A DNA stretch of 64,000 nucleotides from the NCBI GenBank assembly GCA_035448065.1, contig DAOTIG010000001.1:1-64000 (forward strand), given 5' to 3'. This DNA is from Phosphoribacter sp035448065. GTDB taxonomy: Bacteria; Actinomycetota; Actinomycetes; Actinomycetales; Dermatophilaceae. The notes beneath the pieces are model-generated. The model saw only the letters and a list, made by a program, of their open reading frames with translations. It did no database searches and was not told the origin of the DNA. This document shows, one piece after another, positions 45,806 through 54,510 of this stretch (its first letter is position 1; every line of letters starts with the position of its first letter). Both the position numbers and the translations under genes were made by a program.

Positions 45806-46747
45806 TCAGCCGGCGGGAGTTCCCTTGAGCCGCAACAGGGTCGACTTGCCGAACATCGAGTCGATGAGGTCCGTCGCCACCTCGGCGGTGCGGTTGGCGT
45901 GGTCCTTGGCCGGGTTGAGCTCCATGACGTCGAGCGACCCGAGCCGGCCGGTGTCGGCGATCATCTCCATGACGAGCTGGGCCTCGCGATAGGTCGGCCC
46001 GCCCTGGACCGTGGTGCCGACGCCGGGGGCGATCGACGGGTCGAGGAAGTCGACGTCGAAGGAGACGTGCAGGTGGGTGCGCTCCCCCACGCCGTCGAGG
46101 GCTCGGCGCACGGACTTGCGCATGCCGTGCTCGTCGATGTGCCGCATGTCGTAGACCGCCATGCCGTCACCGTGGACGAGCTTCTTCTCGTCGGCGTCGA
46201 CCGAGCGGATGCCGAGCTGGCGGACCGTGCCGGCCGGGATCGCCGGGGTGTGCCCGCCCATCGACGTCAGCGCCTCCGGGCCCATCCCGCGCAGGCAGGC
46301 GACCGGCATCCCGTGGATGTTGCCGGTGGGGGTCGTGCCCGAGGTGTTGAAGTCGGCGTGCGCGTCGAGCCAGAGGACGACGAGGTCCAGACCCGCCTCG
46401 CGGCAGTAGCGGGCGACCGCGCTGATCGAGCCGATGGCGAGGCTGTGGTCGCCGCCGAGCAGGATCGGCAGGTGTCCCGCGGTGAGCGAGGCGTGCACGG
46501 CGTCGTGGACGGCCTGGTTCCAGGCGGTGACCTCCGGCAGGTGGCGATACCCCTCGACCGGTGGCAGCCACGGGTTGGGCGGTCCGGGCAGGTTGCCGTG
46601 GTCGTTGACGTGGACGCCGAACTCGGTCAGCGTCTGCTGGATGCCGGCGACCCGCATGGCCTCCGGGCCCATCGACGCGCCGCGGTGTGCCGCTCCGACG
46701 TCGGTGGGGGCGCCGATCAGGTCGACGATCTTGGTGGGGGTGCTCAC
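45806..46747 (-). CDS. rocF: Arginase (RocF type)
   Basis: Arginase hydrolyses arginine to ornithine and urea with two Mn ions. The 313-residue protein has GGDHSLAIGS, LDAHADFNT, GNIHGMPVACLRG and SFDVDFLDPSIAPGVGT, the four manganese-ligand blocks of the family. The GTG start at 46747 overlaps the stop of trmH (GTGA). In this window it could process arginine released from cyanophycin; agmatinase is the main alternative but the sequence pattern favours arginase. Confidence 0.9.
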   Translation of the reverse strand: MSTPTKIVDLIGAPTDVGAAHRGASMGPEAMRVAGIQQTLTEFGVHVNDHGNLPGPPNPWLPPVEGYRHLPEVTAWNQAVHDAVHASLTAGHLPILLGGDHSLAIGSISAVARYCREAGLDLVVLWLDAHADFNTSGTTPTGNIHGMPVACLRGMGPEALTSMGGHTPAIPAGTVRQLGIRSVDADEKKLVHGDGMAVYDMRHIDEHGMRKSVRRALDGVGERTHLHVSFDVDFLDPSIAPGVGTTVQGGPTYREAQLVMEMIADTGRLGSLDVMELNPAKDHANRTAEVATDLIDSMFGKSTLLRLKGTPAG

Positions 46748-47610
46748 GGCGGGCAGTGTAGGCGTCCCGGGCCGCGCGGGCGAACTGCCCACAAGGCCAC
46801 CGCGCTCGCGGCGGCGACGTTGAGCGAGTCGACTCCGCCAGCCATCGGGATGCGCACGACGAGGTCGGCGGCCGCCACGGTATGCCGCGTCAGCCCGTCA
46901 CCCTCGGTGCCGACGACGAGCGCGAGCCGCTCGGGCGGGTCGGCGGCCAAGGCGTCCAGGGTGATCGCGTCGTCGGCCAGAGCGAGAGCGGCGACCACGA
47001 ATCCGTCGTCCTGCAAGGCCTGCACTCCCCCGCGGGGCCACGGCTCGATCCGGGTCCACGGGACCTGGAAGACCGTGCCCATCGACACCCGAACGGCCCG
47101 GCGATAGAGCGGGTCGGCGCACCGCGGCGTCACGAGCACCGCGTCGACGCCGAGCGCGGCAGCCGATCGGAAGGCGGCCCCGACGTTGGTGTGGTCGACG
47201 ATGTCCTCGAGCACGAGCACCCGTCGGGCACTCGCGACGACGTCGTCGACGGCCGGCAGGACGGGGCGCTGCATCGCGGCCAGCGCCCCGCGGTGCAGGT
47301 GGAAGCCGGTGAGCCGCTCGATGACCGGATGGTCGCCGGCATACACCGGGATGCCGTGCTGCTCGGCGTCCGCGACGAGGTCGGCGAGGTCGGTGAGCCA
47401 GCGTGGCGCCATGAGATAGGAGCGCGGTCGGTGCCCGGCTCCGAGGGCTCGACGGATGACCTTCTCCGACTCGGCGACGTAGAGGCCGCCCTCCGGCTCG
47501 AGCCGCCGGCGCAGCGCGACGTCGGTGAGGGACACGTAGTCGGCGAGCCGCGGGTCGGCCGGGTCGGCGACCCAGGTGACGCCGGGCGGCATACCGGCCG
47601 GTGACGTCAC
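46744..47610 (-). CDS. TrmH/SpoU-family RNA 2'-O-methyltransferase
   Basis: The 288-residue product has an N-terminal substrate-binding part (LYVAESEKVIRRAL). The knotted methyltransferase domain has VLVLEDIVDHTNVGAAFRSAAALG, LALVVGTEGDGLT and IPMAGGVDSLNVAAA, the three SpoU motifs. The target is rRNA or tRNA; which site is unclear. GTG 47610 overlaps the stop of the TSUP gene, and its own stop overlaps the arginase start. An in-frame ATG at 47592 is the alternative start. Confidence 0.9.
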   Translation of the reverse strand: MTSPAGMPPGVTWVADPADPRLADYVSLTDVALRRRLEPEGGLYVAESEKVIRRALGAGHRPRSYLMAPRWLTDLADLVADAEQHGIPVYAGDHPVIERLTGFHLHRGALAAMQRPVLPAVDDVVASARRVLVLEDIVDHTNVGAAFRSAAALGVDAVLVTPRCADPLYRRAVRVSMGTVFQVPWTRIEPWPRGGVQALQDDGFVVAALALADDAITLDALAADPPERLALVVGTEGDGLTRHTVAAADLVVRIPMAGGVDSLNVAAASAVALWAVRPRGPGRLHCPP

Positions 47611-48416
47611 GGGAACCACACCATCTTGACGATGGCGACCACCCCGACGACGACGATGATGCCGCGCAGCACGACCGGTGGCAGCCGCCGGCCCACGTGC
47701 GCGCCGAGCCAGCCGCCGATGATCGAGCCGACCGCCACCAGCCCGACGACCGGCCAGCTCACGTGTTCCCGCGCGAAGAGCAGAAAGGCCACTGCTGCAA
47801 CGAGATTGACGATGGTGACGAGGACGTTCTTGTAGCCGTTGAGACGTTGCAGCGGCTCGCTCGACAGCGCGCTGAACAGCCCCATCATGAGCACGCCTTG
47901 GGCTGCCCCGAAGTAGCCGCCGTAGACGCCGCCGACGAAGACACCGCCGAGCAGCGCGGGCTGGTGCCAGCTCGGGACGGCCGGTGCCGTCGCCGTCGGG
48001 GTCGCCGTCGGCGCTTCGGCCGGTGCGGTATGCCGCGCGGCCGACCTGCGCTGCAGGCTCGGGCCGGCGATGACGAGGACGAGGGCGAGCAGGATGAGGG
48101 CCGGCACGATGGCCCGGAAGGCGGCGGCCGGCAGGACGAGCAACAAGGTGGCGCCGACGATCGAGCCGAGCAGCGACATCGGCAGCAGGCGGCGCAGCAC
48201 CGGCCCGGCGCCGCCAAGCTCGCGACGATAGCCCCACGCGGCGGAGGCGCCTCCGGCGACCAGGCCGATGTTGTTGCTGACGTTGGCGGTCAACGGCGGG
48301 TAGCCGAGGAAGAGCAGGGTCGGGAAGGTGATGAGGGTGCCTGAGCCGACGATCGAGTTGATCGTGCCCGCACCGATGCCGGCCAGCACGACAAGCAGGG
48401 CGTCGATGACGGACAT
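47607..48416 (-). CDS. TSUP/TauE-SafE family membrane permease
   Basis: The 269-residue protein has about eight membrane segments. It shows the repeated family pattern, GIGAGTINSIVGSGTLITFPTLLFLGYPP near the start and GGVFVGGVYGGYFGAAQGVLMM in the second half. Family members export or import sulfite, sulfoacetate or other organosulfur anions; the substrate here is not known. It heads the leftward operon TSUP-trmH-rocF, with four-base overlaps at both junctions. Confidence 0.9.
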   Translation of the reverse strand: MSVIDALLVVLAGIGAGTINSIVGSGTLITFPTLLFLGYPPLTANVSNNIGLVAGGASAAWGYRRELGGAGPVLRRLLPMSLLGSIVGATLLLVLPAAAFRAIVPALILLALVLVIAGPSLQRRSAARHTAPAEAPTATPTATAPAVPSWHQPALLGGVFVGGVYGGYFGAAQGVLMMGLFSALSSEPLQRLNGYKNVLVTIVNLVAAVAFLLFAREHVSWPVVGLVAVGSIIGGWLGAHVGRRLPPVVLRGIIVVVGVVAIVKMVWFP

Positions 48417-48478
48417 TCGGCCACCCTACGGCGTGGCGGCGGGTCGGTGACCAGGCGTGCGGTCGGTGGGAGTCGGGC

Positions 48479-48532
48479 GGGTCGAGCGGGTCGAGCGGGT
48501 CGAGTGGGTCGAGTGGGTCGAGCGGGTCGAGC
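48479..48532. repeat. 9-bp tandem repeat, six copies
   Basis: GGGTCGAG(C/T) repeats six times without interruption between the starts of the TSUP gene and the NfeD-like gene. The period of 9 could keep a reading frame, but no gene is supported there. Confidence 0.9.
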
Positions 48533-48572
48533 GGCGGGGGTGCGCTGGTCTGGCATGACTGCCTCGGCGAGT

Positions 48573-48626
48573 ACGCGGTGGTGGAGGGGCCCACCACTGC
48601 GTATCCGCTGGAGGTGCACCACGGGT
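48573..48626. repeat. GGTGG/CCACC stem-loop unit with degenerate copies
   Basis: ACGCGGTGGTGGAGGGGCCC at 48573 continues with ACCACTGCGT to 48602. GTGGTGG pairs with CCACCAC around AGGGGC. A degenerate copy follows (ATCCGCTGGAGGTGCACCAC). It belongs to the same family as the 28.2 and 36.2 kb arrays. Confidence 0.85.
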
Positions 48627-48646
48627 ATCCGCTGGAGCGGGTCAGC

Positions 48647-48886
48647 TCATGCTCGATGGTCGGGGCGGCGCGTCAGCCGCGGTCGCACCAGGCGCAGCAG
48701 GAGGATCGATACGACGACGGCGACCCCAGCCTGCACGGCGAAGGGCTGCCCGACCCCTGCGGCCAGCGCCCCGGCGACGGCCCCGCCCGCGAGCATGAGG
48801 AAGACGTGGTCGACGGTCGCCGCCTCGAGGGCCCCGAGCGCGAACGCGACCGCCACCCAGACGACCCAGCTCGCGTCGGCGAACAC
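48647..48886 (-). CDS. NfeD-like short membrane protein
   Basis: The 79-residue protein has two or three membrane segments (VVWVAVAFALGALEAATVDHVFLMLAGG and VQAGVAVVVSILLLRLV). It matches the N-terminal membrane part of NfeD proteins but stops before the usual cytosolic OB domain, ending RPRLTRRPDHRA. It may be a truncated or naturally short member. It starts 10 bases after the ABC ATPase stop. Confidence 0.65.
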   Translation of the reverse strand: MFADASWVVWVAVAFALGALEAATVDHVFLMLAGGAVAGALAAGVGQPFAVQAGVAVVVSILLLRLVRPRLTRRPDHRA

Positions 48887-48896
48887 GAGTGGGGGC

Positions 48897-49682
48897 TCAG
48901 CGCTCGGCGCGAGCGGTCCAGCGGTCGCCGTGCCGCTCGACCACCAACGGCAGCCCGAAGGTCGTCGACAGGTTCTCGGCGGTGAGCGTGGTCTCCAGCG
49001 GCCCTTGGGCGACGACCCGACCGCCCCGCAGCAGCAGCACGTCGGTGAAGCCGGGCGGGATCTCCTCGACGTGGTGGGTGACCAGCACGAGCACGGGGGC
49101 CTCGAGGTCGTCGGCGAGCAGGCCGAGCCGAGCCACGAGGTCCTCGCGGCCGCCGAGGTCGAGCCCGGCCGCCGGCTCGTCGAGCAGCATCAGCTCGGGG
49201 TCGGTCATCAGCGCGCGGGCGATCTGCACCCGCTTGCGCTCGCCCTCGGAGAGGGTGCCGAAGGTCCGGTCGGCCAGGTGCGCTGCGCCGAGCGCCGACA
49301 GCAGGCTCATCGCCCGCTGGTAGTCGGCCTTGTCGTAGTGCTCGCGCCAGCGGCCGAGGACTCCGTAGGACGCGGTGACGACGACGTTGCCGACGATCTC
49401 GCGGCCGGGGATGTTCTCGGCGATGGCGGCGCTGGCCAGCCCCACCCGCGGCCGGAGCTCGAAGACGTCGACCGCGCCGAGCCGCTCGCCGAGGATGGCG
49501 ACCGTGCCGCGGGTCGGGTGCATCCGGCTGGCAGCCAGCTGCAGGAGGGTCGTCTTGCCGGCACCGTTGGGCCCCAACACGACCCAGCGCTCGCCCTCCT
49601 CGACCTCCCACGTCACCTCGTCGAGCAGCGTGCTGCCGCCACGGACGACGCTGACGCCGGAGAAGGCGAGGACATCGCTCAT
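48897..49682 (-). CDS. ABC transporter ATP-binding protein
   Basis: The 261-residue ATPase has Walker A GPNGAGKTT, signature LSEGERKRVQIARAL, Walker B LMLLDEPAAGLD and switch VTHHVEE. The wide SEGE signature resembles the YbbL/ModF-like cytosolic group. No permease is adjacent. ATG 49682 (MSDVLAFSGVSVV) is preferred to upstream in-frame starts, whose residues look non-coding. It is divergent from the next gene. Confidence 0.9.
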   Translation of the reverse strand: MSDVLAFSGVSVVRGGSTLLDEVTWEVEEGERWVVLGPNGAGKTTLLQLAASRMHPTRGTVAILGERLGAVDVFELRPRVGLASAAIAENIPGREIVGNVVVTASYGVLGRWREHYDKADYQRAMSLLSALGAAHLADRTFGTLSEGERKRVQIARALMTDPELMLLDEPAAGLDLGGREDLVARLGLLADDLEAPVLVLVTHHVEEIPPGFTDVLLLRGGRVVAQGPLETTLTAENLSTTFGLPLVVERHGDRWTARAER

Positions 49683-49717
49683 GCCTGTCACCCTAACGGC
49701 CGCCATAGGGTGACGAC

Positions 49718-50473
49718 GTGACCGCGTTGCCGCTGAGTGTCCGAGCAGCACTGTGGCTCACCGCCGCGGCCGGTGGTCGGGTCGATCCCGACCGGGCGGC
49801 CCGGGCCGCGCTGGTCGGCGTCGACGAGGTGACCGGTGTCGTGCCGGGCCCGGCCAGCTGGCCGCCGACCGGTGAGACGCTAGTCGTGCCGGCGCTGCCC
49901 CGCCCGGGGGCGATCGGCGGTATGCCGCGCACCGCGCCGGAGACGCTCGGCGCCGCCGTCGACGCGGGCGAGTGCCTCGTCGCGGCTACCACCGGCGGGT
50001 TGCTCGTGCCGGAGCTCAGCGAATACGGCCCGGCGGGCGATGTCGGGGTCCTGTGCACCTGGACCGCCTTCGACGCCGAGCCACTCCCCCTGCACCGGGT
50101 CCACGCGCTCGACACCGGCGAGCTGGCCCGGTCGCTGACCCAGGCGATCGCGGAGGCGACGGCGCGGCTGGAGGCGGTGGGCGGCATACCGTGGCGGGCG
50201 TCGCAGACCCACCCGGCACCACACTCGGAGCGCTCCGCCGCGTTGCCGCCGGGCCTGCCGCCGCGAGCCACCCAGCTGCTGCTGCGCGCGGCCGAGGTGC
50301 GCACGCTGGCGCAGGACGGGCTGGCCGCCGAGGAGGCCGGCGCGGCCTACGACGCCTCGACCTCGACGGCCCGCGCCCACGCCCTGCGGACCCTGCTCGG
50401 TGCCGCCGGCGACTGCCTGGCCGGGGCCGCCACCCTCGCCGCCCACACCCTCGCGCCCACCCACCCGGACTAA
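49718..50473 (+). CDS. Hypothetical protein
   Basis: The 251-residue Ala-rich protein has no signal peptide or membrane segment. Features are RAALWLTAAAGGRVDPDRAARAAL, a Pro/Gly-rich middle and a helical C-terminal part (QLLLRAAEVRTLAQDGLAA). I do not recognise a family. Codon use and composition are normal for the window. GTG 49718 lies between the divergent ABC gene and a strong inverted repeat at its 3' end. Confidence 0.75.
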   Translation: MTALPLSVRAALWLTAAAGGRVDPDRAARAALVGVDEVTGVVPGPASWPPTGETLVVPALPRPGAIGGMPRTAPETLGAAVDAGECLVAATTGGLLVPELSEYGPAGDVGVLCTWTAFDAEPLPLHRVHALDTGELARSLTQAIAEATARLEAVGGIPWRASQTHPAPHSERSAALPPGLPPRATQLLLRAAEVRTLAQDGLAAEEAGAAYDASTSTARAHALRTLLGAAGDCLAGAATLAAHTLAPTHPD

Positions 50474-50566
50474 CCGCCTCCCCGGGCACTTTTGCGCGAC
50501 ACGCCGGCGAAACACCACGACACGCCGGGGGGACCCGCAAAAGTGCCCGGGGAGGCGGTTAGTCCG
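50466..50566. repeat. 31-bp perfect inverted repeat, likely bidirectional terminator
   Basis: Arms at 50466-50496 and 50536-50566 are exact complements; they contain CCGCCTCCCCGGGCAC and TTTTGCG. The 39-base loop holds two copies of CGACACGCCGG. It lies between the ends of two convergent genes (left gene stop within the arm, glgA end at 50587). The runs of T and A next to GC stems fit intrinsic termination in both directions, though the length is unusual. Confidence 0.75.
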
Positions 50567-50586
50567 ATCGGAAAAGGGCAGCGAGG

Positions 50587-51783
50587 TCAGGCCGAGAGGA
50601 CGGAGCGGTAGACGTCCATGGTCTGGTCGCCGATGCTCGCCCAGGAGAAGCTCTCGACGGCGCGTCGCCGGCCGGCCAGGCCCATGGCGCGGGCCCGCTC
50701 ACGATCGCTCACGGCATCGGTGAGCGCGGCGGCCAGGTCGCTGACGAAGCGCTCCTGGTCGACCGGGGTGCCGGTGCCGTCCTGGACCTGCTCGATCGGC
50801 ACCAGCCAGCCGGTCTCGCCGTCGACGACGACCTCGGGGATGCCGCCCGTGGCGGTCGCGACGACCGGCAGCTCACAGGCCATCGCCTCGAGGTTGACGA
50901 TCCCCAGCGGCTCGTAGACCGACGGACAGGCGAAGACCGTCGATGCCGTGAGCAGCGCGATGACCTCCGAGCGCGGCAGCATCTCCGGGATCCACACGAC
51001 CCCGTCGCCACGCTGGGCCCGCAGGTCGGCGAGCAGCCCCTCGACCTCGGCCTTGATCTCGGGCGTGTCCGGCGCACCGGCACACAGCACGACCTGCACG
51101 TCCTCGGGCAGCCGAGCCGCCGCGCGCATGAGATAGGGCAGCCCCTTCTGCCGGGTGATCCGCCCGACGAAGGTCACCGCCGGCCGGTCGGGATCCATGC
51201 CGTGCTTGCGGCAGACGTCGGCACCCGGCCCGGGCGTCCACAGCTGGCTGTCGATCCCGTTGTGGACGACCTTGACCTTGTCCGGGTCCAGGCTCGGATA
51301 GGAGCGCAGGATGTCCTCGCGCATGCCGGCACTCACCGCGACGACCGCAGCCGCGCCCTCGTAGGCCGCCCGCTCCGCGAACGACGACACCCGATAGCCA
51401 CCCCCGAGCTGCTCGGCCTTCCACGGTCGCATCGGCTCGAGGCTGTGCGCGGTGACGACGTGCGGCGCGCCCGCGAGCAGCCCGCCGAGGTGCCCGGCGA
51501 GGTTGGCGTACCACGTGTGCGAGTGGACGAGGTCGGCGCCCTGACAGTCCTGGGCGATCGTCACGTCGACGCCGAGGGTCTGCAGCGCGGCGTTCGCGCC
51601 GGCCAGCTCAGGCAGATCCGGGTATGCCGTCGTGCCCGGCTCGTCGCGCGGCATACCGAAGCAGCGCACCTGGACGTCGACGTCACCGCGGGCGCGCAGA
51701 GCGCGCACCAGCTCGGTGACGTGCACCCCGGCGCCTCCGTAGATGGCGGGCGGATACTCCTTGGAGATGACGTCGACGCGCAT
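50587..51783 (-). CDS. glgA: Glycogen synthase, actinobacterial GlgA (GT4)
   Basis: The 398-residue retaining glycosyltransferase has KEYPPAIYGGAGVHVTELVRALR near the start. The C-terminal nucleotide-sugar site contains VFACPSVYEPLGIVNLEAMACELPVV. This actinobacterial GT4 branch is called GlgA or GlgM because some members make maltose-1-phosphate from ADP-glucose. It is divergent from glgC, which makes that donor. The starts are 61 bases apart, so both are probably controlled from one short region. Confidence 0.94.
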   Translation of the reverse strand: MRVDVISKEYPPAIYGGAGVHVTELVRALRARGDVDVQVRCFGMPRDEPGTTAYPDLPELAGANAALQTLGVDVTIAQDCQGADLVHSHTWYANLAGHLGGLLAGAPHVVTAHSLEPMRPWKAEQLGGGYRVSSFAERAAYEGAAAVVAVSAGMREDILRSYPSLDPDKVKVVHNGIDSQLWTPGPGADVCRKHGMDPDRPAVTFVGRITRQKGLPYLMRAAARLPEDVQVVLCAGAPDTPEIKAEVEGLLADLRAQRGDGVVWIPEMLPRSEVIALLTASTVFACPSVYEPLGIVNLEAMACELPVVATATGGIPEVVVDGETGWLVPIEQVQDGTGTPVDQERFVSDLAAALTDAVSDRERARAMGLAGRRRAVESFSWASIGDQTMDVYRSVLSA

Positions 51784-51844
51784 ATCGCGAGACTAGTCCC
51801 CCCACCCCTCCCATGCGACGGCCCGGCGGACCTAGGGTGGGGCT

Positions 51845-53098
51845 ATGGCACGCAGCGTAGGAAATCCCAAAGTCCTCGCGATCATCCTGGCCGGCGGGGA
51901 GGGCAAGCGGCTGATGCCGTTGACCCGCGACCGTGCCAAACCCGCGGTGCCCTTCGGGGGCATCTATCGGCTCATCGACTTTGCCTTGTCCAACGTCGTC
52001 AACTCCGGCTACCTCAAGGTCGTCGTGCTCACGCAGTACAAGTCGCACAGCCTGGACAAGCACGTCACCAAGACGTGGCGCATGTCGACGATGCTCGGCA
52101 ACTACGTCGCTCCGGTGCCGGCCCAGCAGCGGGTCGACAAGAACTGGTATCTCGGCTCGGCGGACGCGATCTTCCAGAGCCTCAACCTGCTCGACGACGA
52201 GCGTCCCGAGATCGTCGTCGTCGTCGGCGCCGACCACGTCTACCGGATGGACTTCTCGCAGATGGTCGAGCAGCACCTGGAGACCGGTGCCGGGCTCACC
52301 GTCGCCGCGATCCGGCAGCCGATCACGCTCGCCGACCAGTTCGGCGTCATCGAGATCGACCCGGAGGACCCGCGCAAGATGGCGGCCTTCCGCGAGAAGC
52401 CGACCGACCCGGTCGGTCTGCCCGACGCCCCGCACGAGGTGCTCGCCTCGATGGGCAACTACGTCTTCACCGCCGACGCGCTCATCGACTCGGTGACCCG
52501 CGACCACGACCGTGACGGCAGCAAGCACGACATGGGCGGCGACATCGTGCCGGACTTCCTCTCTCGGGACGACGCCTGGGTCTACGACTTCAAGAACAAC
52601 GAGATCCCCGGCTCCAACGAGCGGGACCGCGGCTACTGGCGGGACGTGGGGACGCTCGACTCCTACTTCGACGCGCACATGGACCTCATCTCGGTCCACC
52701 CGATCTTCAACCTCTACAACTACGACTGGCCGATCTACACCGACATGGCTCCCCTGCCACCGGCGAAGTTCGTCCACGGCAGTGGTGACCGGGTCGGCGA
52801 GGCGCTCTCCTCGATGGTCTCCCCCGGCGTCGTCGTCTCCGGCGCGCAGGTCAACCACTCGGTCATCTCGCCGCGGGTCAAGGTGCACTCCTACGCGACG
52901 ATCGCCGACAGCGTGCTGCTCGACAACGTCGAGGTGGGCCGGTATGCCGTGATCCGCCGGGCGATCATCGACAAGGGCGTCTACGTGCCGGAGTACTGCC
53001 GGATCGGGGTCGACCACGAGCACGACCGAGCCCGCGGGTTCTACGTCACCGAGGGCGGGGTCACGGTCATCGGCAAGGGTCAGCAGGTCCCGCTCTGA
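51845..53098 (+). CDS. glgC: ADP-glucose pyrophosphorylase GlgC
   Basis: GlgC makes ADP-glucose from glucose-1-phosphate and ATP, the control step of glycogen synthesis. The 417-residue protein begins KVLAIILAGGEGKRLMPLT, with GGIYRLIDFALSN and later WYLGSADAIFQ, and a C-terminal left-handed beta helix (VVVSGAQVNHSVISPRVK onward) that carries allosteric control. The length is typical. It is divergent from glgA. The next gene lacks an obvious start and may overlap its stop. Confidence 0.96.
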   Translation: MARSVGNPKVLAIILAGGEGKRLMPLTRDRAKPAVPFGGIYRLIDFALSNVVNSGYLKVVVLTQYKSHSLDKHVTKTWRMSTMLGNYVAPVPAQQRVDKNWYLGSADAIFQSLNLLDDERPEIVVVVGADHVYRMDFSQMVEQHLETGAGLTVAAIRQPITLADQFGVIEIDPEDPRKMAAFREKPTDPVGLPDAPHEVLASMGNYVFTADALIDSVTRDHDRDGSKHDMGGDIVPDFLSRDDAWVYDFKNNEIPGSNERDRGYWRDVGTLDSYFDAHMDLISVHPIFNLYNYDWPIYTDMAPLPPAKFVHGSGDRVGEALSSMVSPGVVVSGAQVNHSVISPRVKVHSYATIADSVLLDNVEVGRYAVIRRAIIDKGVYVPEYCRIGVDHEHDRARGFYVTEGGVTVIGKGQQVPL

Positions 53099-53121
53099 GC
53101 AGCTTCGCACCACAGGAGCCG

Positions 53122-54003
53122 CTGCTTGACGGCATCCCGGCCTCGGTCGCCGACCCACGACCCGCGCGCGTTGCGGTTCAGGTTGCGCCGCAACACAATT
53201 CGTATGCCGCGCTGCGCGATCTCGTCGTCGAGCTCGAGTCGCTCGGCGTCGACGTGGTGCTCTCCTGGGATCACTTCTTCCCGCTGTCCGGCGACCTCGA
53301 CGGCGCGCACTTCGAGTGCTGGACCAGCCTGGCCGGCTGGGCCGAGGCGACCAGTCGGGTCCGGCTCGGCCCGCTGGTGACGTGCACGGCATACCGCAAT
53401 CCCCACCTGCTCGCCGACATGGCCCGCACCGTCGACCACGTCAGTGGCGGCCGGGCGATCCTCGGCATCGGGGCCGGCTGGAACGAGCGCGAGTTCCTCG
53501 ACTATGACTACGAGTTCCCTTCCACGGGAAGGCGATTGGATCGGCTCGAGGTTGACCTGCCGGTGATCCGCACGCGGCTGGGTCGGCTCAACCCGGCACC
53601 GCTCGGGGGTCTGCCGATCCTCGTGGGTGGCGGGGGCGAGCAGCGCACCTTGCGGATGGTCGCCGAGCACGCGGACATCTGGCACGGCTTCGGCGAGCCG
53701 GAGACGATCCGGCACAAGCATCTCGTCCTCGACCGGTGGTGCGCCGTGCTCGGGCGTGACCCGCTCGCCATCGAGCGCTGCGCCGGCGTCGCCTTCCAGC
53801 CGTCGCGACACGGCACGCAGCGTGGGCTCGACTGGGCCGCACATGCCGAGGCCCTGTATGCCGTGGGCACCCGCCTCTTCCAGCTCGCCCTGTGCGAGCC
53901 GCCCTACGACCTGGACCAGGTGCGCGAGCTGCTCGCCTGGCGGGACGGGCGCAATGGTCGGCCGGGGCCGGTCGACTCCTGGCGGGACGAGGGCGTGGCC
54001 TGA
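53122..54003 (+). CDS. LLM-class F420-dependent oxidoreductase (start uncertain)
   Basis: The frame shows VAVQVAPQHNSYAALRDLVVE, SWDHFFPLSGDLDGAHFECW and DHVSGGRAILGIGAGWNEREF, the standard pattern of F420-linked luciferase-like enzymes. Homology begins before the first in-frame GTG (53254), so translation must start earlier. The only candidates are CTG at 53122, three bases after AGGAG, or CTG 53095, whose CTGA overlaps the glgC stop. I list 53122. A small frame error in the sequence is the alternative. The substrate is unknown. Confidence 0.8.
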   Translation: MLDGIPASVADPRPARVAVQVAPQHNSYAALRDLVVELESLGVDVVLSWDHFFPLSGDLDGAHFECWTSLAGWAEATSRVRLGPLVTCTAYRNPHLLADMARTVDHVSGGRAILGIGAGWNEREFLDYDYEFPSTGRRLDRLEVDLPVIRTRLGRLNPAPLGGLPILVGGGGEQRTLRMVAEHADIWHGFGEPETIRHKHLVLDRWCAVLGRDPLAIERCAGVAFQPSRHGTQRGLDWAAHAEALYAVGTRLFQLALCEPPYDLDQVRELLAWRDGRNGRPGPVDSWRDEGVA

Positions 54004-54507
54004 GTGGCGGTGTCCGACGTCGAGGCGGTCGAGGTGCTCGACCTGCTGGCGGCGGTGGGCGCCGAGCCGTGGCTCGTCGGCGGGTGGGGGGTGGACGCGC
54101 TCGCCGAGCGACAGACCCGCATGCACCGGGACGTCGACGTCATGGTGCGCGCCGACCGTCTCGACGAGGCGCTGGCGGCATTGCAGGACAAGGGCTTTCG
54201 GGTGACGACCGACTGGCTGCCGGTGCGGGTCGAGCTCGACGACGGGGTGCAGGTCGTCGACCTGCACCCGGTGCACGACGACGGGGCGGGTGGTCACTGG
54301 CAGGCCGCGCTCGACGGCGGGCGGCACCACTACCCCGCTGGGTCGATCGTCGGTGGTCTGCTCGCGGGGCGCACCGTCCGCTGTGCCTCGCCGCAGCTGC
54401 AGCGCGCGGTGCACCTCGGCTATCCGGCCCGGCCGGTCGACGTCCACGACCTCGCCCTGCTCGACGCGATGCTCACCGAGTCGGCCGAGCCGCCCGACGG
54501 GGACTGA
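54004..54507 (+). CDS. Nucleotidyltransferase (aminoglycoside/lincosamide adenylyltransferase-like)
   Basis: The 167-residue protein has the nucleotidyltransferase core WLVGGWGVDALAERQTRMHRDVDVMV, with GG-W and DxD metal ligands, and HLGYPARPVDVHDLALL near the end. This matches the small ANT(2'')/Lnu-like family. It directly follows the F420-type enzyme, starting at the next base. Real drug modification cannot be claimed: many such genes in actinobacteria have no known drug substrate. Confidence 0.75.
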   Translation: MAVSDVEAVEVLDLLAAVGAEPWLVGGWGVDALAERQTRMHRDVDVMVRADRLDEALAALQDKGFRVTTDWLPVRVELDDGVQVVDLHPVHDDGAGGHWQAALDGGRHHYPAGSIVGGLLAGRTVRCASPQLQRAVHLGYPARPVDVHDLALLDAMLTESAEPPDGD

Positions 54508-54510
54508 GCG

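Noticed and set aside
46744..48597. A 617-codon leftward frame joining trmH with upstream sequence
   Set aside because: The extra N-terminal part overlaps the TSUP permease in another frame and has no family pattern; trmH starts at the GTGA overlap (47610).
54004..54507. Aminoglycoside or lincosamide resistance gene
   Set aside because: The nucleotidyltransferase fold is clear, but nothing in the sequence or neighbours shows a drug substrate, so I left it as a family call.
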